The translations under genes and the position numbers were made by a program. A model generated the notes under the pieces. That model was given only the letters and a program-made list of their open reading frames with translations, was not told the DNA's origin and did not search any database. A stretch of 5,714 bases of DNA from Undibacterium sp. (lineage in GTDB: Bacteria; Pseudomonadota; Gammaproteobacteria; Burkholderiales; Burkholderiaceae_D). Shown here piece by piece: positions 1 to 4,994 of the stretch. Each line of letters begins with the position of its first letter. Position 1 is the stretch's first letter. The stretch spans positions 1 through 5,714 of the forward strand of contig JAIELM010000297.1 in assembly GCA_019752975.1 (NCBI GenBank), read 5' to 3'.

Positions 1-451
1 ACGTGAAGCCCACCGTTTTGAAGATCTCGCCCAGTTGCTCTATGCAGAACGTGGCTTAGTTCATTTATTAAAGCGTTTGCCGGGTAAGAAAATTCTCTTC
101 ACCAATGCACCGCAAGCATACGCTAAAGACGTGATTAAACACCTTAAGTTGCAAGGCCAATTTGAGCAGCACATCTCTATAGAATCCATGCGCGTACACG
201 GCAAGTCGCAACCTAAGCCATCGAAATCCTATTTGCGCAAATTATTAGCTAAGCATGGTTGGCAGCCTAGACGATGTATTTTGGTAGAGGATAGCGCAAT
301 CAATTTACGTGCCGCTAAGGAGGTAGGTATACGGACTGTTTTAGTCACCGCGCATTCCGCTCATTACCCACAAAAAAGACTTACCAACAGTATCGATATC
401 ACAGTAAAATCGGTGTTCGAGTTAGCTAGGCATTACGGGCTCAAAAAATAG
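1..451 (+). CDS. HAD-superfamily hydrolase, probable pyrimidine 5'-nucleotidase type (5' end missing)
   Basis: The frame is open from base 2 to the TAG at 449-451, so the gene begins before the window and 149 C-terminal residues are visible. A TTG at base 35 lies inside the conserved domain and is not the true start. Three HAD motifs are visible. ILFTNA supplies the motif II Thr, the lysine in QPKPSKSY fits motif III, and ILVEDSAINLRAAKEVG carries the acidic motif IV that binds Mg2+. The motif I nucleophile (DxDxT) would lie upstream, outside the window. Family knowledge: such cytosolic proteins (YjjG/Sdt1-like) dephosphorylate nucleoside monophosphates, and in Burkholderiales a gene of this type often sits between argB and slmA, as the slmA neighbour suggests here. 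The exact substrate cannot be read from the sequence; another phosphomonoester is possible. Confidence 0.85.
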   Translation, partial: REAHRFEDLAQLLYAERGLVHLLKRLPGKKILFTNAPQAYAKDVIKHLKLQGQFEQHISIESMRVHGKSQPKPSKSYLRKLLAKHGWQPRRCILVEDSAINLRAAKEVGIRTVLVTAHSAHYPQKRLTNSIDITVKSVFELARHYGLKK

Positions 452-509
452 CGAAGACGATGGCCACCAAAGTTTGTCGCGCTCCCATTTACTCAAAGCA
501 TTCAATCAC

Positions 510-1082
510 ATGTCCATCACAAAACCTGGCGAACGCAAACTCCAAATCTTGCAAGCCTTAGCTGGCATGTTAGAAAATCCCAAAGGAGAAAAAATCACCA
601 CGGCAGCCTTGGCGGCCAAGATAGATGTATCCGAAGCGACACTTTATCGGCACTTCGCCAGCAAAGCGCAGATGTTTGAGGGCTTGATTGAATTCATCGA
701 ATCCAGCGTGTTTAGCTTGATCAATCAAATTGGCCTTGATCACAAAGAAGGCTTAGTACAGGTGCAAAATATCAGTCTAATGCTGTTAAGTTTTGCAGAG
801 CGCAATCCAGGTATGACCAAAGTCTTAATCGGCGATGCGCTGGTCAATGAGGATCCACGCTTGCAGCAACATATGAATCAATTGATCGATAGGATAGAGC
901 TCGCGTTTAAACAGTCTTTAAGGCTCGCTGTAGCGCATGGCGGAGGAATGGAAAAGGAAGTCGCCTTACGCGCCAATCTACTGATCAGCTTTATTTTAGG
1001 ACGTTGGCAGCGTTATGCGAAAAGTGGATTTAAAGCGCTTCCCAGCGAGAACGCCATTGCGCAAATTGCGCTGTTGTTGTGA
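510..1082 (+). CDS. slmA: Nucleoid occlusion factor SlmA (TetR family)
   Basis: SlmA is a DNA-binding TetR-family protein that, when bound to its chromosomal sites, antagonises FtsZ polymerisation so that the septum does not form over the nucleoid. The start chosen is ATG 510, giving 190 residues, close to the 198 of E. coli SlmA. It begins MSITKPGERKLQILQALAGM, and alignment with family members begins around PGERKLQIL. A TTG at 474 would add 12 residues but has no clear ribosome site; ATG 510 also lacks a strong one, so the start is moderately certain. The N-terminal helix-turn-helix spans about residues 28-50 (KITTAALAAKIDVSEATLYRHF), followed by the near-invariant SKAQMFEGLIEFIE. ERNPGMTKVLIGDAL in the ligand-type domain also matches SlmA. 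It lies 58 bp after the HAD gene with no terminator between, so co-transcription is likely. No obvious copy of the known SlmA operator (GTGAGTACTCAC) is seen in the window. Confidence 0.93.
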   Translation: MSITKPGERKLQILQALAGMLENPKGEKITTAALAAKIDVSEATLYRHFASKAQMFEGLIEFIESSVFSLINQIGLDHKEGLVQVQNISLMLLSFAERNPGMTKVLIGDALVNEDPRLQQHMNQLIDRIELAFKQSLRLAVAHGGGMEKEVALRANLLISFILGRWQRYAKSGFKALPSENAIAQIALLL

Positions 1083-1083
1083 G

Positions 1084-1671
1084 TCATTCTTGGGATAAAA
1101 ATTGCACCGTACCGCGAAAAAAATCCTGTAATTTATGTTTGAAATTCTCTCCTAATTTGCTAGGCATGCTTAAGCTAAAAATAGCCTTGTCCTGATAACT
1201 CACTTCGACTACTAACACAGCATTTTGTTCACATAAGCGACGTAGCGCTGACTCTTCGCTAAAAGCGAGCGCCAATTTAATTTCACACATCGTGATGATG
1301 GGCACTAAGTTCGCTGATTTACATGCTTCAGAAATGGCTTGTCCATAAGCGCGTGTTAAGCCTCCTGCACCTAACTTAGTACCGCCCCAATAGCGCACCA
1401 CCACCGCTAAGACGTTAAAGATATCTTTGTGTACCATCACGTTATATATCGGTTTGGCAGCGGTGCCTGATGGTTCGCCATCATCGTCTAGCCCCGAGTC
1501 ACCTTCACATAGGAGCACCCAGCAAACGTGTACCGCGTTGGGATGTTCAGCACGAATCCGCGTCAACAAGGCTTGCGCCTCGTTACGGCTGGTGACGGGA
1601 TAAAGTTGTCCTAAGAAGCGGCTCTTTTTGATTTCAATTTCGGCGTGTGCGTGGGTTTGGAGTTGGTACAT
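1084..1671 (-). CDS. yigZ: YigZ/IMPACT-family protein (UPF0029)
   Basis: This gene encodes 195 residues, near the usual length of bacterial YigZ (about 200). The IMPACT N-terminal domain is unmistakable. KKSRFLG lies at residues 15-21, the hallmark SGLDDDGEPSGTAAKP at 59-74, and VVVRYWGGTKLGAGGLTRAYG at 90-110. The C-terminal part (about 130-195) is the small domain that follows in YigZ. Eukaryotic IMPACT proteins regulate the Gcn2 kinase through Gcn1. The bacterial role is not settled, though structures suggest nucleic-acid or ribosome-related binding. The ATG at 1669-1671 fits the family N-terminus (MYQL...), but no good Shine-Dalgarno sequence precedes it. The gene ends tail to tail with slmA, with one base between the two stop codons. 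ettA lies upstream on the same strand, but a repeat and a hairpin intervene. Confidence 0.92.
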   Translation of the reverse strand: MYQLQTHAHAEIEIKKSRFLGQLYPVTSRNEAQALLTRIRAEHPNAVHVCWVLLCEGDSGLDDDGEPSGTAAKPIYNVMVHKDIFNVLAVVVRYWGGTKLGAGGLTRAYGQAISEACKSANLVPIITMCEIKLALAFSEESALRRLCEQNAVLVVEVSYQDKAIFSLSMPSKLGENFKHKLQDFFRGTVQFLSQE

Positions 1672-1703
1672 AAGTGATGACGATAACGGAAAACTGCCCT
1701 AGA

Positions 1704-1726
1704 TTCCCGCTAAAATTCCGCGGGAA
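1704..1726. other. GC-rich hairpin upstream of yigZ
   Basis: TTCCCGC (1704-1710) pairs perfectly with GCGGGAA (1720-1726) around a 9-nt loop, giving a 7-bp stem. No T-run follows on either strand, so it is not a standard intrinsic terminator. On the minus strand it would lie at or near the 5' end of the yigZ transcript, about 33 bp before the start codon. It could be an operator, a 5'-stabilising stem, or a chance structure. Confidence 0.5.
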
Positions 1727-1733
1727 AGATCGC

Positions 1734-1762
1734 ATAATACTTTTAGGACTTACGCAAAACAG
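1734..1762 (-). promoter_or_regulatory. Weak candidate promoter for yigZ
   Basis: Read on the minus strand, TATTAT (1739-1734) matches the sigma-70 -10 consensus at five of six positions. The -35 position 17 bp upstream, CTGTTT (1762-1757), matches poorly and lies inside the left arm region of the inverted-repeat element. Transcription would start near 1727. If this promoter is real, the element's insertion replaced whatever -35 sequence was there before. This is a motif match only. Confidence 0.25.
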
Positions 1763-1847
1763 ACGCTGCCGTTGTTGCATTCGCCTCGTCGTACTAAAGT
1801 ACTGTCCGGCTTCGCGCTTAGGCAGCGCAATTTTGCGTAAGTCCTAA
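1743..1847. repeat. 105-bp MITE-like inverted-repeat element
   Basis: The ends are a perfect 17-bp inverted repeat: TTAGGACTTACGCAAAA at 1743-1759 and its reverse complement at 1831-1847. Inside, CGCTGCC (1764-1770) pairs with GGCAGCG (1821-1827), and GTAC (1791-1794) pairs with GTAC (1799-1802) around TAAA. The whole element can therefore fold as one interrupted stem. It has no coding capacity. If its ends are taken as GGACTTACGC, it is flanked by TA on both sides (1744-1745 and 1845-1846). That would fit TA target duplication of the IS630/Tc1-mariner type, but this is inference. It lies 13 bp beyond the ettA stop codon. It looks like a dispersed intergenic element, but a second copy cannot be seen in this window. 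It could also act as a weak transcription barrier after ettA, although no T-run follows the stem on the minus strand. Confidence 0.75.
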
Positions 1848-1860
1848 TTTTACGCAGTTT

Positions 1861-3528
1861 TTATGCAGTTAAAGGCTTATAACGTATGCGTTTAGGCTTG
1901 GCGCCTTCTTCACCCAAACGTTTCTTTTTATCTGCTTCGTATTCTTGGTAATTTCCGTCGAAGAAAGTCACCTGCGAATTGCCTTCAAAAGCCAAGATGT
2001 GGGTCGCAATCCTATCTAAGAACCAACGATCATGCGAGATCACCATTACGCTTCCGGCAAATTCCAACAGCGCATCTTCTAAAGCGCGCAAGGTTTCTAC
2101 GTCCAAATCATTCGACGGTTCATCTAGTAAAAGTACGTTACCGCCTTGCAATAAAGTTTTCGCCAAATGTAGACGACCGCGTTCACCTCCGGAAAGATTG
2201 CCGACGATTTTTTGTTGGTCGCCACCTTTAAAATTAAAGCGACCTAAATAGGCGCGCGAAGGCATTTCAAAACGTCCTACCGTGAGCATATCAGCGCCAG
2301 CAGCCACGTCTTCAAAGACGGTTTTGGTATTGCCCAAATCTTCGCGTGATTGATCGACTAGGGAGATTTTGGCGGTTTGCCCAAGCTTGACTTCGCCGCT
2401 GTCTGGCGTATCTAAGCCCTTAATCATTTTGAATAAAGTCGATTTACCTGCGCCGTTAGGGCCAATGATTCCGACGATTGCGCCTGGTGGTACAGTGAAG
2501 CTGAGATTGTCAATCAACAGTCGATCGCCAAAGGCCTTGCTGACATTATTGAAGGAGATGACTTCATTGCCTAGACGCTCTGCGACAGGAATGAAAATCT
2601 CTTGCGTTTCATTCCTTTTCTGGTACTCGTGTTCGCTCATTTCATTAAAGCGTGCTAAGCGGGCTTTGCTCTTCGCTTGACGTGCCTTAGGATTTTGACG
2701 CGACCATTCCAATTCTTTTTGCAGTGCACGTTGGCGCGCGGATTCAGTCGACTCTTCTTGTTTTAAACGGGCTTGCTTTTGGTCCAACCATGAGCTGTAA
2801 TTGCCCTTCCAAGGGATACCCGCACCACGATCCAATTCTAAAATCCATTCGGCCGCATTATCCAAGAAATAGCGATCATGGGTAATCGCAACGACAGTGC
2901 CAGGAAAGCGTAATAGGAATTGTTCTAACCAGTCCACTGACTCGGCATCTAAATGGTTGGTCGGTTCGTCTAACAAGAGCATGTCAGGTTTGGAAAGTAG
3001 CAAACGACATAGCGCTACCCGACGTTTTTCACCACCGGATAGTACGGCGATTTTGGCATCCCAGGGTGGCAAGCGTAATGCGTCTGCCGCCATCTCTAAT
3101 TGCAGCTCTACGTTGTCGCCTGAGGAAGTCGAGATGATCGCTTCTAAACGTGCTTGTTCATTCGCGAGTGCGTCAAAATCGGCGTCTTCTTCCGCGTAAG
3201 CGGCGTACACCAATTCTAACTTTGCCTTGGCTTCAAATACTTCGCCTAAGGCACCTTCAACCGCTTGACGTACCGTTTGCTCGGGATCAAGTTGCGGTTC
3301 TTGTGGCAGATAGCCGATGTTGAGGTTAGGCATAGGCACAGCTTCGCCTTGGATATCTTTATCAATACCCGCCATAATTTTGAGTAGCGAAGACTTGCCG
3401 GAACCGTTCAGACCCAAAACGCCGATTTTGGCACCTGGGAAAAAAGAGAGCGAGATATCTTTAAGAATTTGACGTTTCGGCGGCACGATTTTGCCGACGC
3501 GATTCATGGTATAGACGTAGTTGGCCAT
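1861..3528 (-). CDS. ettA: Energy-dependent translational throttle protein EttA (ABC-F ATPase)
   Basis: EttA is a cytosolic ABC-F ATPase without membrane segments. It binds the ribosomal E site and gates entry into the elongation cycle according to ATP/ADP level. The open frame extends to 3630, but the conserved N-terminus MANYVYTMNRVGKIVPPKR starts at ATG 3528. That start gives 555 residues, the same length as E. coli EttA. Domain 1 has Walker A GLNGSGKS (39-46), signature LSGGEKRR (163-170) and Walker B/catalytic LLLDEPTNHLD with Glu188. The basic linker that contacts P-site tRNA runs from about 242 to 322 (QKELEWSRQNPKARQAKSKARLARF). Domain 2 has Walker A GPNGAGKS, signature LSGGERGR and LLLDEPSNDLD with its catalytic Glu near 470. 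Ser replaces the Thr of E. coli in that last motif, a conservative change. All ATPase motifs are intact. No clear Shine-Dalgarno precedes ATG 3528; the leader is pyrimidine-rich on the coding strand. Confidence 0.97.
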   Translation of the reverse strand: MANYVYTMNRVGKIVPPKRQILKDISLSFFPGAKIGVLGLNGSGKSSLLKIMAGIDKDIQGEAVPMPNLNIGYLPQEPQLDPEQTVRQAVEGALGEVFEAKAKLELVYAAYAEEDADFDALANEQARLEAIISTSSGDNVELQLEMAADALRLPPWDAKIAVLSGGEKRRVALCRLLLSKPDMLLLDEPTNHLDAESVDWLEQFLLRFPGTVVAITHDRYFLDNAAEWILELDRGAGIPWKGNYSSWLDQKQARLKQEESTESARQRALQKELEWSRQNPKARQAKSKARLARFNEMSEHEYQKRNETQEIFIPVAERLGNEVISFNNVSKAFGDRLLIDNLSFTVPPGAIVGIIGPNGAGKSTLFKMIKGLDTPDSGEVKLGQTAKISLVDQSREDLGNTKTVFEDVAAGADMLTVGRFEMPSRAYLGRFNFKGGDQQKIVGNLSGGERGRLHLAKTLLQGGNVLLLDEPSNDLDVETLRALEDALLEFAGSVMVISHDRWFLDRIATHILAFEGNSQVTFFDGNYQEYEADKKKRLGEEGAKPKRIRYKPLTA

Positions 3529-3546
3529 TTTAATCAAGCTAAAAAG

Positions 3547-3570
3547 TAAGTGAAAAAATAAGTGAAAACC
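3547..3570. repeat. Two-copy 12-bp tandem repeat in the ettA leader
   Basis: TAAGTGAAAA occurs at 3547-3556 and again at 3559-3568, with a 12-bp period (TAAGTGAAAAAA then TAAGTGAAAACC). On the ettA strand it reads as a pyrimidine-rich TTTTCACTTA doublet that ends about 18 bases before the start codon. Such a leader could help initiation where no Shine-Dalgarno is present, for example through ribosomal protein S1. That role is inference. Confidence 0.6.
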
Positions 3571-3637
3571 GAGATAAGAGGTATGTAAAACCGCACTGGC
3601 ACCGTTGTTGACGTTTTTTAGCGTCATCAAAGTTACG

Positions 3638-3666
3638 GCTAGCGGACTGAGACGATTTTATGTCAA
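3638..3666 (-). promoter_or_regulatory. Candidate sigma-70 promoter of ettA
   Basis: On the minus strand TTGACA (3666-3661) is a perfect -35 hexamer. With a 17-bp spacer the -10 position is GCTAGC (3643-3638), which matches the consensus poorly. Transcription would begin near 3631, leaving a leader of about 100 nt before ATG 3528. An alternative is that TAAAAT (3660-3655) serves as the -10 element of a start further upstream. The -35 match is strong but the -10 is weak, so confidence is low. Confidence 0.35.
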
Positions 3667-3714
3667 TCCTCTGAGAATTGCGTTAGGATACCTCAAGACA
3701 CGTCTCTCAGGATT
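3665..3714. repeat. Bulged inverted repeat in the divergent intergenic region
   Basis: AATCCT (3665-3670) pairs with AGGATT (3709-3714). After a 2-nt bulge, GAGA (3673-3676) pairs with TCTC (3705-3708). The 28-nt loop holds a smaller AGG-ATA-CCT (3685-3693). The arm overlaps the candidate ettA -35 element, so it could be a regulator site. No T-run follows on either strand. Confidence 0.4.
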
Positions 3715-3743
3715 TAAATGCAATGAAAAAAACTGATCTAAGA

Positions 3744-3774
3744 ATGATTTTTTATGAGTTGCTTAAAAAATCAT
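3744..3774. promoter_or_regulatory. 11-bp perfect AT-rich palindrome, candidate operator of the diguanylate cyclase gene
   Basis: ATGATTTTTTA (3744-3754) and TAAAAAATCAT (3764-3774) are exact reverse complements around a 9-bp spacer. The right arm occupies the place where the -35 element of the cyclase promoter would be, so a dimeric protein bound here could block or recruit RNA polymerase. The centre-to-centre arm distance of 20 bp is about two helical turns, as expected for a dimer binding one DNA face. It is not a terminator in the usual sense, because no T-run follows the stem on either strand. The binding protein is unknown; the LysR regulator downstream is one candidate. Confidence 0.5.
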
Positions 3775-3788
3775 CGCCTGCGTGTTTC

Positions 3789-3797
3789 TGTTATAAT
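3789..3797 (+). promoter_or_regulatory. Extended -10 sigma-70 promoter for the diguanylate cyclase gene
   Basis: TGTTATAAT at 3789-3797 is a perfect extended -10 element: TG, one base, then the full TATAAT consensus. The -35 position 17 bp upstream (AATCAT, 3769-3774) is poor, as often seen where an extended -10 carries the recognition. Transcription would start near 3804, giving a leader of about 70 nt before ATG 3876. With no terminator up to the end of the window, it may also serve the LysR gene. Confidence 0.7.
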
Positions 3798-3875
3798 AAT
3801 AGACCGCGGGGAAAATCGCTATTCGCTTTTTCTCGGTACTCTTGCTGCATTTTTGTTATGGTCTATTGAGCGCTT

Positions 3876-4925
3876 ATGGATACGATTATCAAACATCTGA
3901 TGGAAATTACAGGACATCGTGATCACGACCTCTTGAATATTTCTGTCATTTCCGCCTTGAGCGAACTGACCAAGGCAGCGACTGCACGAGTCCTAGAATT
4001 GATCTATGTTGCAGATAAGGCCTATCTCAAGCCACAAATTTCCATACACAAGGGCAAGTTGCTCAGCAATGAAGAAGAAAGTGTAGTGACATTGCCAGGA
4101 CTAGAGCTTGATCAATTTCCCGATTTGGCGCAAGGCTTGCTACGTCATGACGCAGTAGTGGAAAGTGTCAACGCACTTGGGGAGAGAGTAGTGTGGCTGC
4201 CGGTATGGATGAACGACAAAGTTAACGTCTGCTTAGAGATTACTGATCCCGCCAATTACAACGCCAATACCAAAGAAGTCATGAATGGCATTTTAGTGGT
4301 ATATAGGAATTTTCAAAACCTACTCGACTATAGTGAGCGCGATTCTCTTACTGGGCTATTGAATCGTAAAACCTTTGACGATAATTTTTCCAAACTTTTG
4401 CGTGGAAAGACGAATTCTTCAGCTGCGCCAAAGTTGGAAGAGAGTGCAATTGAGAGACGCCATCAAGAAGATGAAAAACAACATTGGTTGGCGGTGCTGG
4501 ACATCGATCACTTTAAGCGAGTCAATGACCAATTTGGACATGTGTATGGCGACGAGGTGTTAATCTTAGTCGCCAATCTTATGCGTTCTTCCTTTAGACC
4601 TAGCGACAAATTATTTCGTTTTGGCGGTGAGGAGTTCGTGATTCTCTTACGTTCGACCTCACAGGAAGCTGCGCAAACTGTTTTTGAGCGTTTTAGAGAA
4701 AATGTCGCCCAATATCCGTTTCCTCAAGTAGGTACGGTCACCATTAGCATAGGCTTTGTACAGATCAACCCCTTTGATCCGGCGGTAGCAATTATTGGCC
4801 GTGCAGATCAGGCTCTCTACTACGCCAAGAGCCACGGTCGTAATCGCGTATGTCAGTTCGAAACCCTCGTGCAACAAGGTGATTTGAAGGTGGAAGTGTC
4901 AGAAGACAGCGTGGAATTTTTCTGA
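3876..4925 (+). CDS. Diguanylate cyclase (GGDEF domain) with an N-terminal sensor-like region
   Basis: The 349-residue protein would make cyclic di-GMP from two GTP. The GGDEF domain begins at RDSLTGLLNRKTFDD (155-169). It continues with LDIDHFKRVND (208-218), where Asp209 fits the metal ligand, then FGHVYGDEVL, the active-site motif GGEEF (250-254), TISIGF (289-294) and ADQALYYAKSHGRNRV (310-325). RPSD (241-244) lies exactly five residues before GGEEF, which is the RxxD inhibitory site, so feedback inhibition by c-di-GMP is expected. A charged insert of some 30 residues (about 173-203) separates the first helix from LDIDHF. Residues 1-150 show no membrane segment or signal peptide. Their alternating hydrophobic pattern could be a GAF-like fold, which I cannot assign firmly. 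There is no EAL or HD-GYP domain, so it is a synthase only and cytosolic. ATG 3876 has a weak ribosome site; an upstream in-frame TGA (3867-3869) rules out a longer start nearby. Confidence 0.93.
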   Translation: MDTIIKHLMEITGHRDHDLLNISVISALSELTKAATARVLELIYVADKAYLKPQISIHKGKLLSNEEESVVTLPGLELDQFPDLAQGLLRHDAVVESVNALGERVVWLPVWMNDKVNVCLEITDPANYNANTKEVMNGILVVYRNFQNLLDYSERDSLTGLLNRKTFDDNFSKLLRGKTNSSAAPKLEESAIERRHQEDEKQHWLAVLDIDHFKRVNDQFGHVYGDEVLILVANLMRSSFRPSDKLFRFGGEEFVILLRSTSQEAAQTVFERFRENVAQYPFPQVGTVTISIGFVQINPFDPAVAIIGRADQALYYAKSHGRNRVCQFETLVQQGDLKVEVSEDSVEFF

Positions 4926-4939
4926 TGAGCGCGCGCTAA
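4925..4939 (+). other. Four-codon ORF overlapping the cyclase stop codon
   Basis: The cyclase TGA (4923-4925) shares its final A with an ATG (4925-4927) that reads ATG-AGC-GCG-CGC-TAA, MSAR stop. The TGATG arrangement is a classical termination-reinitiation junction, but the product is only four residues. It contains the perfect palindrome AGCGCGCGCT (4928-4937). It may be a relic or a relay that keeps ribosomes on the mRNA towards the LysR gene; chance is also possible. Confidence 0.35.
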
Positions 4940-4952
4940 CGGTGTTACTGCA

Positions 4953-4994
4953 ATGGAGCTAAAGTAATGGAGCTAAAGTAATGGAGTTAAGGCA
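4953..4994 (+). repeat. 14-bp tandem repeat, three copies, containing the start of the LysR gene
   Basis: ATGGAGCTAAAGTA occurs exactly at 4953-4966 and 4967-4980. A third, diverged copy at 4981-4994 differs at three positions and is the 5' end of the LysR coding sequence. Each exact copy reads ATG-GAG-CTA-AAG-TAA (MELK stop), and its TAA overlaps the following ATG as TAATG. The three ATGs lie in three different frames. The GGAG in each copy sits 8 bases before the next ATG, so every unit also supplies a Shine-Dalgarno sequence for the next. Confidence 0.9.
4969..4972 (+). promoter_or_regulatory. Ribosome binding site of the LysR gene, inside repeat copy 2
   Basis: GGAG stands 8 bases before ATG 4981, good Shine-Dalgarno spacing, and supports that ATG as the start. 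The same four bases are also codons 1-2 of the preceding four-codon ORF, so a ribosome translating that ORF covers this site. Confidence 0.7.

Larger units (their letters stand above)
3529..3875. other. Divergent intergenic region between ettA and the diguanylate cyclase gene
   Basis: I see no convincing gene in these 347 bp. The open frame that continues 34 codons upstream of ettA (to 3630) encodes a hydrophobic stretch with no place in the EttA family and is most likely untranslated leader. From left to right the region holds the tandem repeat in the ettA leader, a candidate ettA promoter, a bulged inverted repeat, an 11-bp AT-rich palindrome and the extended -10 promoter of the cyclase. 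The last 70 bases are the predicted cyclase 5' leader. It includes ATG-GTC-TAT-TGA (3858-3869), a three-codon ORF in the same frame as the cyclase and just before its start. I recognise no riboswitch. Confidence 0.7.

Noticed and set aside
474..509. TTG start at 474 for SlmA, or ATG at 460
   Set aside because: ATG 460 is in another frame. TTG 474 adds 12 residues without a ribosome site, while ATG 510 fits the family length.
1704..1726. Intrinsic terminator for ettA or yigZ
   Set aside because: The stem is good but no T-run follows it on either strand.
1743..1847. CRISPR repeat, integron attC site or tRNA-like structure
   Set aside because: There is only one unit, with no spacer array, no integrase gene and no tRNA features; a MITE-like inverted repeat explains it better.
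1979..3199. Three plus-strand open frames at 1979-2251, 2369-2680 and 2897-3199
   Set aside because: They lie antisense inside ettA, have Ser/Lys-rich low-complexity translations and show no start signals or family motifs.
3529..3630. Longer EttA of 589 residues starting at 3630
   Set aside because: MANYVYTMNRVGK at 3528 matches the family start and gives exactly the E. coli length; the extra 34 residues have no family counterpart.
3798..3867. AATAGACC / GGTCTATT 8-bp inverted repeat spanning the cyclase leader
   Set aside because: The expected transcription start near 3804 would remove most of the left arm from the RNA, so a leader hairpin is unlikely; probably chance.
4375..4877. Open frames at 4375-4563 (+) and 4659-4877 (-)
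   Set aside because: Both are shadows of the conserved GGDEF domain in other frames.
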